From an uncultured Methylococcaceae bacterium (GTDB lineage Bacteria; Pseudomonadota; Gammaproteobacteria; Methylococcales; Methylomonadaceae), in the NCBI GenBank assembly GCA_903903365.1, contig CAIUYS010000047.1:1-8609 (forward strand): 8,609 nucleotides of DNA, read 5' to 3'. The position numbers were made by a program, and so were the translations under genes. Under the pieces are notes generated by a model. That model saw nothing but the letters and a program-made list of their open reading frames with translations, did not search any database and was not told the DNA's origin. Positions within the stretch are counted from its first letter, which is position 1; each line of letters opens with the position of its first letter. Of the stretch, positions 5,064 through 8,609 are shown piece after piece.

Positions 5064-7070
5064 CTACATCAATAACTGTTCTTGCACGACCTTAATTTCA
5101 TCCCTGATTCTGGCGGCTTGTTCAAACTCCAGATTTTTTGCATAGCGGTACATATCATCTTCCAGTTGCTTGAGTTTTTTACCCAGTTGTTTTGGGGTCA
5201 TGACTTTATAGTCTGCCGAATATTCTGCCACTTTACCGAGTGCTTTTCCGGAGGTTGTGCCAGAACCGGGAATGGCAACCTGCATAATGTCGGTGATGGA
5301 TTTAAGGATGGTGGCCGGTTCAATGCCGTGTTTAAGATTAAACTCGTGCTGCTTTTCGCGGCGGCGTTCGGTTTCATCAATCGCTTGTTGCATGGAGCGG
5401 GTGATGCGGTCGCCGTATAAAATGGCTTTGCCGTTAATGTTTCTGGCGGCTCGTCCAATCGTCTGTACCAAAGACACCACGGAGCGCAGAAAACCTTCTT
5501 TATCGGCATCCAGTATCGCCACCAAAGACACTTCGGGGATATCCAACCCTTCGCGTAATAAATTGATACCGACCAGTACATCAAATTTCCCCAGCCGCAA
5601 ATCCCGAATAATTTCGACCCGTTCCACGGTATCAATATCAGAATGTAAATAACGCACACGCACGCCATGTTCCGACAAATATTCTGTTAAATCTTCCGAC
5701 ATTCGTTTGGTCAGGGTAGTCACCAGCACGCGCTCTTTTACGCTGACACGCAGATTAATTTCTGACAACAAATCGTCAACCTGATTGGTTGCCGGTCGCA
5801 CTTCCACAACCGGATCAAGCAAGCCGGTGGGTCTGACCACTTGCTCGGCAAAAACACCGGAATGTTCTTTCTCATAAGGGCCGGGGGTGGCCGATATATA
5901 AATGCGTTGCGGTGATTTGGCTTCAAATTCCGCAAACATTAACGGGCGATTATCCAGCGCCGACGGTAATCTGAAACCGTATTCAACCAAGGTTTCCTTA
6001 CGCGACCGGTCGCCTTTATACATCGCGCCAATCTGCGGTATGGTGACGTGGCTTTCATCAACAATCACCAGCGCATCATCCGGTAAATAATCAAACATGG
6101 TGGGCGGTGATTCCCCGGATGCCCTGCCTGACAAATAGCGGGAATAGTTTTCAATGCCGGAGCAATAACCCACCTCCAGAATCATTTCAATATCAAACAG
6201 CGTGCGTTGTTCCAGTCGTTGCGCTTCTACCAGTTTATTTAAGGAACGCAATTGCTGTAGACGCTCTATAAGCTCAATTTTAATGGCTTCAACCGCTGTC
6301 AATAACTGCTCGCGCGGTGTGACGTAATGGCTTTTTGGATAAACGGTATAGCGTGCCAGTCGCCGGATGATTTCACCGGTTAACGGATCGAACAAGGACA
6401 AGCGCTCCACTTCATCATCAAATAACTCGACCCGTAACGCTTCACTATCCGATTCGGCCGGAAAAATATCAATCACTTCGCCACGCACCCGGTAAGTTGC
6501 CCGACGCAATTCCAGATCATTGCGGGTATATTGCATTTCTGCCAGACGGCGCAAAATATCCCGTTGATTAATGATGTCACCCTTGACCAGATGCAACACC
6601 ATCTGAAAGTACGATTCCGGTTCGCCCAAGCCATAAATCGCCGAAACGGTTGCGACAATAATGGTATCGCCTCTTTCAATTAATGCCTTGGTCGCTGACA
6701 GACGCATTTGTTCAATATGTTCATTAATGGCTGCATCTTTATCAATAAAGGTATCCGATGCCGGCACATAAGCTTCCGGTTGATAATAGTCATAATACGA
6801 GACAAAATACTCGACGCTGTTTTCCGGAAAAAACTCTTTCATTTCACCGTATAACTGCGCGGCCAAGGTTTTATTGGGTGCCATAATCATCGCCGGACGT
6901 TGCACTTGATTGATGACATTGGCAATGGTAAAGGTTTTTCCGGAACCGGTTACGCCCAACAGGGTTTGATGAACCTCACCATCACTTAACCCTTCAATCA
7001 GGGCTTTTATGGCGGTGGGCTGATCACCGGCGGGTTGAAATCGGCTGTGCAGTTTAAATTGTTTTTTCAC
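5064..7070 (-). CDS. uvrB: Excinuclease ABC subunit B (UvrB)
   Basis: This complete 668-residue protein is the damage-verifying helicase-like subunit of nucleotide excision repair. With UvrA it loads on DNA, opens the strands around the lesion and recruits UvrC for incision. Walker A is GVTGSGKT (39-46). The beta-hairpin that probes the lesion has YYDYYQPEAYVP (from Tyr92), Walker B is VDESH (Asp338, Glu339), and helicase motif VI is QTIGRAARNINGKA. The C-terminal UVR domain (about 633-668, with LEFEQAARIRDEI) binds UvrC. Numbering matches E. coli UvrB closely over the N-terminal motifs. The start is GTG at 7070-7068 and the first residues MKKQFKLHSRFQPAGDQPTAI fit the family. No LexA-type CTG-N10-CAG box was seen between 7071 and 7248. 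The gene is divergent from the aminotransferase gene, an adjacency I recall from other gammaproteobacteria. Confidence 0.98.
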   Translation of the reverse strand: MKKQFKLHSRFQPAGDQPTAIKALIEGLSDGEVHQTLLGVTGSGKTFTIANVINQVQRPAMIMAPNKTLAAQLYGEMKEFFPENSVEYFVSYYDYYQPEAYVPASDTFIDKDAAINEHIEQMRLSATKALIERGDTIIVATVSAIYGLGEPESYFQMVLHLVKGDIINQRDILRRLAEMQYTRNDLELRRATYRVRGEVIDIFPAESDSEALRVELFDDEVERLSLFDPLTGEIIRRLARYTVYPKSHYVTPREQLLTAVEAIKIELIERLQQLRSLNKLVEAQRLEQRTLFDIEMILEVGYCSGIENYSRYLSGRASGESPPTMFDYLPDDALVIVDESHVTIPQIGAMYKGDRSRKETLVEYGFRLPSALDNRPLMFAEFEAKSPQRIYISATPGPYEKEHSGVFAEQVVRPTGLLDPVVEVRPATNQVDDLLSEINLRVSVKERVLVTTLTKRMSEDLTEYLSEHGVRVRYLHSDIDTVERVEIIRDLRLGKFDVLVGINLLREGLDIPEVSLVAILDADKEGFLRSVVSLVQTIGRAARNINGKAILYGDRITRSMQQAIDETERRREKQHEFNLKHGIEPATILKSITDIMQVAIPGSGTTSGKALGKVAEYSADYKVMTPKQLGKKLKQLEDDMYRYAKNLEFEQAARIRDEIKVVQEQLLM

Positions 7071-7104
7071 TTAACTTGTTTCTCGGTGATGAAGATCCGG
7101 CATG

Positions 7105-7157
7105 AAGGGAGAAATTCCCCTTACGCCAACCCTCTTACTTTGGAGAGGGAGATTTTT
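7105..7157. repeat. Two small inverted repeats in the uvrB/aspC divergent region
   Basis: AAGGG (7105-7109) pairs with CCCTT (7118-7122). Then CCCTCT (7130-7135) pairs with AGAGGG (7144-7149), followed shortly by five T (7153-7157). The block resembles the dispersed CCCTCTCC...GGAGAGGG intergenic repeats of many proteobacteria. The second hairpin could also end plus-strand transcription before the aspC promoter. The remaining bases of this 178-base gap hold the promoter annotated separately. Confidence 0.4.
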
Positions 7158-7182
7158 ACTGCTACTTTTTAACGCGGTACTC

Positions 7183-7211
7183 TTAGCAAGTCACACTACA
7201 TAGCGTATAAT
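7183..7211 (+). promoter_or_regulatory. Sigma70-type promoter for the aminotransferase gene
   Basis: A perfect -10 box TATAAT (7206-7211) lies 17 bases after TTAGCA (7183-7188), which matches TTGACA at four of six positions. Transcription would start near 7218, about 30 bases before the ATG. Overlapping the presumed start region is the palindrome TGACGTCA (7212-7219), which could be an operator, but no regulator can be named. Confidence 0.6.
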
Positions 7212-7248
7212 TGACGTCATTTATAAATTACATTTTACACGGCGGAAT

Positions 7249-8430
7249 ATGATTATCACACTTTCTAACAGAGTCAAAGCAGTTAAACCTTCACCTACCT
7301 TGGCAATTACGGCCAGAGCCGCTCAAATGCGTGCTGCCGGTAAAGACATTATCGGCCTTGGCGCAGGCGAACCCGACTTTGATACGCCAGATCATATTAA
7401 AGCCGCCGCTGTTAAGGCAATGGATAGTGGTTTTACCAAATACACCGCTGTAGACGGAACTGCCAGCCTAAAAAAAGCCATTATCGAAAAATTTAAAAAC
7501 GATAACGGTCTTGATTACACGCCCAAACAAATTCTGGTTTCTTGCGGCGGTAAACAAAGCTCGTACAATCTGACTCAAGCCATGATTAACCCCGGTGATG
7601 AAGTGATCATTCCTGCGCCTTACTGGGTATCATATCCTGATATGGTGTTATTGGCGGATGGTGTGCCGGTTATTATTGAAACCACACAAGCCCAACATTT
7701 TAAAATTTCACCAGATCAACTACGTGCCGCCATTACCGATAAAACCCGGTTAATCTTTATTAACAGCCCGTCCAATCCCTCCGGTGTTGCCTACAGTTTG
7801 GAAGAACTAAAAGCGCTGGGTGACGTGTTGACTGATTTCCCCAATATTATTATCGCCACTGATGATATGTATGAGCATATTCTTTGGAACCAAGGCTCGT
7901 TTGTTAATATTTTAAACGCACATCCAGAATTTTATGACCGCACGGTGGTTATGAATGGCGTGTCCAAAGCGTATTCAATGACCGGATGGCGTATCGGTTA
8001 TGCCGCTGGCCCTGCTGATTTGATTGAAGCCATGTGTACCATTCAGTCACAAAGCACCTCCAATCCCACGTCTATTTCACAATACGCCGCCGAAGCGGCC
8101 TTAACCGGCGACCAAAGCTTTATAACCAACATGTGCGTTGAATTTAAAAAACGTCATGATTATGTCGTTGCAGAACTCAACAGTATTGATGGCGTTGAAT
8201 GTCTTGAAACTGACGGCACTTTTTATGTATTTCCGAATATAGAAAAATTGATTGCCCGTTTGGACGGCATTAACAACGATTTGGAGTTTTCTGATTATTT
8301 AATCGAAAAAGCAGGCGTTGCCTTGGTACCTGGTTCTGCCTTTGGTTCCGAAGGCCATATCCGCATTTCAATTGCCACCAGCATGGCTAATCTGCAAAAT
8401 GCTTTAGAGCGGATTAAGCAAGCGATTTAA
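7249..8430 (+). CDS. aspC: Aspartate aminotransferase, PLP-dependent class I
   Basis: This complete 393-residue fold-type I aminotransferase transfers the amino group of aspartate to 2-oxoglutarate, giving oxaloacetate and glutamate, in the cytoplasm. PLP-site residues in the expected order are Trp126 (in APYWVSYP), Asn176 (in SPSNPSG), Asp205 and Tyr208 (in ATDDMYEHI), and Lys240, the Schiff-base lysine, in SKAYSMTGWRIGY. Arg372 in HIRISIATS is the likely alpha-carboxylate-binding arginine. The N-terminal block GLGAGEPDFDTP and the length fit the 1-beta (Thermus-like) aspartate aminotransferases. Some members of this group also accept prephenate, so an arogenate-forming activity cannot be excluded. 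The start is ATG 7249 with GGCGGA (7241-7246) as a plausible Shine-Dalgarno. It is divergent from uvrB and has its own promoter. No clear terminator follows. Confidence 0.93.
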   Translation: MIITLSNRVKAVKPSPTLAITARAAQMRAAGKDIIGLGAGEPDFDTPDHIKAAAVKAMDSGFTKYTAVDGTASLKKAIIEKFKNDNGLDYTPKQILVSCGGKQSSYNLTQAMINPGDEVIIPAPYWVSYPDMVLLADGVPVIIETTQAQHFKISPDQLRAAITDKTRLIFINSPSNPSGVAYSLEELKALGDVLTDFPNIIIATDDMYEHILWNQGSFVNILNAHPEFYDRTVVMNGVSKAYSMTGWRIGYAAGPADLIEAMCTIQSQSTSNPTSISQYAAEAALTGDQSFITNMCVEFKKRHDYVVAELNSIDGVECLETDGTFYVFPNIEKLIARLDGINNDLEFSDYLIEKAGVALVPGSAFGSEGHIRISIATSMANLQNALERIKQAI

Positions 8431-8468
8431 AAATTAAGCAACTTGTAAAAAATAACCTCCTATTTTAT

Positions 8469-8482
8469 CGTTCCCACGCTCC
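8469..8482. repeat. Half of a CGTTCCCACGCTCC palindromic repeat
   Basis: CGTTCCCACGCTCC is the left arm and centre of a dispersed palindrome whose full form would continue AGCGTGGGAACG. The right arm is missing and is replaced by GGAGACTGTGAAAG. The cut at the centre suggests that the insertion sequence to the right landed in the palindrome. Confidence 0.5.
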
Positions 8483-8609
8483 GGAGACTGTGAAAGTATT
8501 ATTGCACCTAATACCTTATAATATGCACACCATCCCGTAAAGTACCAAATTAACAAACACAATCATGACATCACGTCGCTATCAGCCCATATTAAACCGG
8601 CAACAAGAA
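8483..8609 (+). mobile_element. Left end of a possible insertion sequence (runs off window)
   Basis: The sequence from GGAGACTGTGAAAG, which replaces the missing palindrome arm, to the end of the window is the proposed start of an insertion sequence. It contains a TATAAT (8517-8522) without a clear -35 box, then a coding start at 8565. The left boundary is placed only by the loss of the palindrome. The right end and terminal repeat are outside the window, so the element cannot be confirmed here. Confidence 0.35.
8565..8609 (+). CDS. Start of a probable transposase gene (partial)
   Basis: ATG 8565 opens a frame that stays open to the last base, giving MTSRRYQPILNRQQE. A short basic start followed by an NRxQ-like stretch resembles the N-terminus of IS1182-type DDE transposases, which usually continue with an LLPP-like motif. 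Only 15 residues are visible, so the family is a guess. No strong Shine-Dalgarno precedes it. The half palindrome just upstream supports an IS at this place. Confidence 0.4.
   Translation, partial: MTSRRYQPILNRQQE

Noticed and set aside
4933..5145. A 70-codon plus-strand frame between dhaL and uvrB.
   Set aside because: It runs through two palindromes and into the 3' end of uvrB on the other strand; it has no start signals or family resemblance.
5198..5668. A 156-codon minus-strand frame, with several plus-strand frames in the same area.
   Set aside because: All lie inside uvrB, whose conserved domains are complete; they are shadow frames.
7071..7248. A LexA (SOS) operator before uvrB.
   Set aside because: No CTG-N10-CAG match was found by eye on either strand; SOS control is therefore not claimed.
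8431..8465. A terminator after aspC, from AAAATA and TATTTT arms.
   Set aside because: The stem is all A-T, six pairs at best, and has no useful T-run, so it is too weak to support.

Overview
The window looks like a chromosomal segment of a gammaproteobacterium with moderate GC, most likely a methanotroph of the Methylococcales. This is inferred from the housekeeping genes, a small DUF1640-type coiled-coil gene, and REP-like palindromes of a kind I recall from such genomes. No 16S rRNA gene or methane-oxidation gene is present to confirm it.

Left third (about 1-3725): the right end of a prophage or prophage remnant. It holds the tail of one phage gene, an 837-residue uncharacterised phage protein (probably virion-internal) and an M15-type L-alanyl-D-glutamate peptidase (endolysin). 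A small DUF1640 gene lies in the opposite orientation between the first two, like a phage moron. The prophage ends at the 3' half of a CAU-anticodon tRNA (about 3679-3723), which reads as an attachment site. On each side of this half-tRNA is a cluster of TGCAAC hexamers at about 11-bp spacing, in inverted orientation across the site. This is the layout expected of integrase arm sites in an attP or a tandem-element junction.

Middle (about 3725-4175): a Rho-independent terminator after the half-tRNA, then a decayed stretch with a frameshifted fragment of an IS3-type orfA, and a small hairpin terminator for the next gene.

Right half (about 4176-8430): chromosomal genes. dhaL (minus strand, dihydroxyacetone kinase ADP-binding subunit, without dhaK or dhaM in view) lies downstream of uvrB (minus strand, complete excinuclease subunit B). 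uvrB diverges from a class I aspartate aminotransferase gene (plus strand), which has a good sigma70 promoter. REP-like palindromes sit in the uvrB-dhaL gap, in the divergent intergenic region and after the aminotransferase gene. The last palindrome is cut in half where another insertion sequence appears to begin; the first 15 codons of its presumed transposase run off the end.

The housekeeping genes are ordinary. The most interesting part is the att junction with its phased inverted repeats, followed by the antisense moron inside the phage late genes. I found no clear evidence of an undescribed defence or other novel system.
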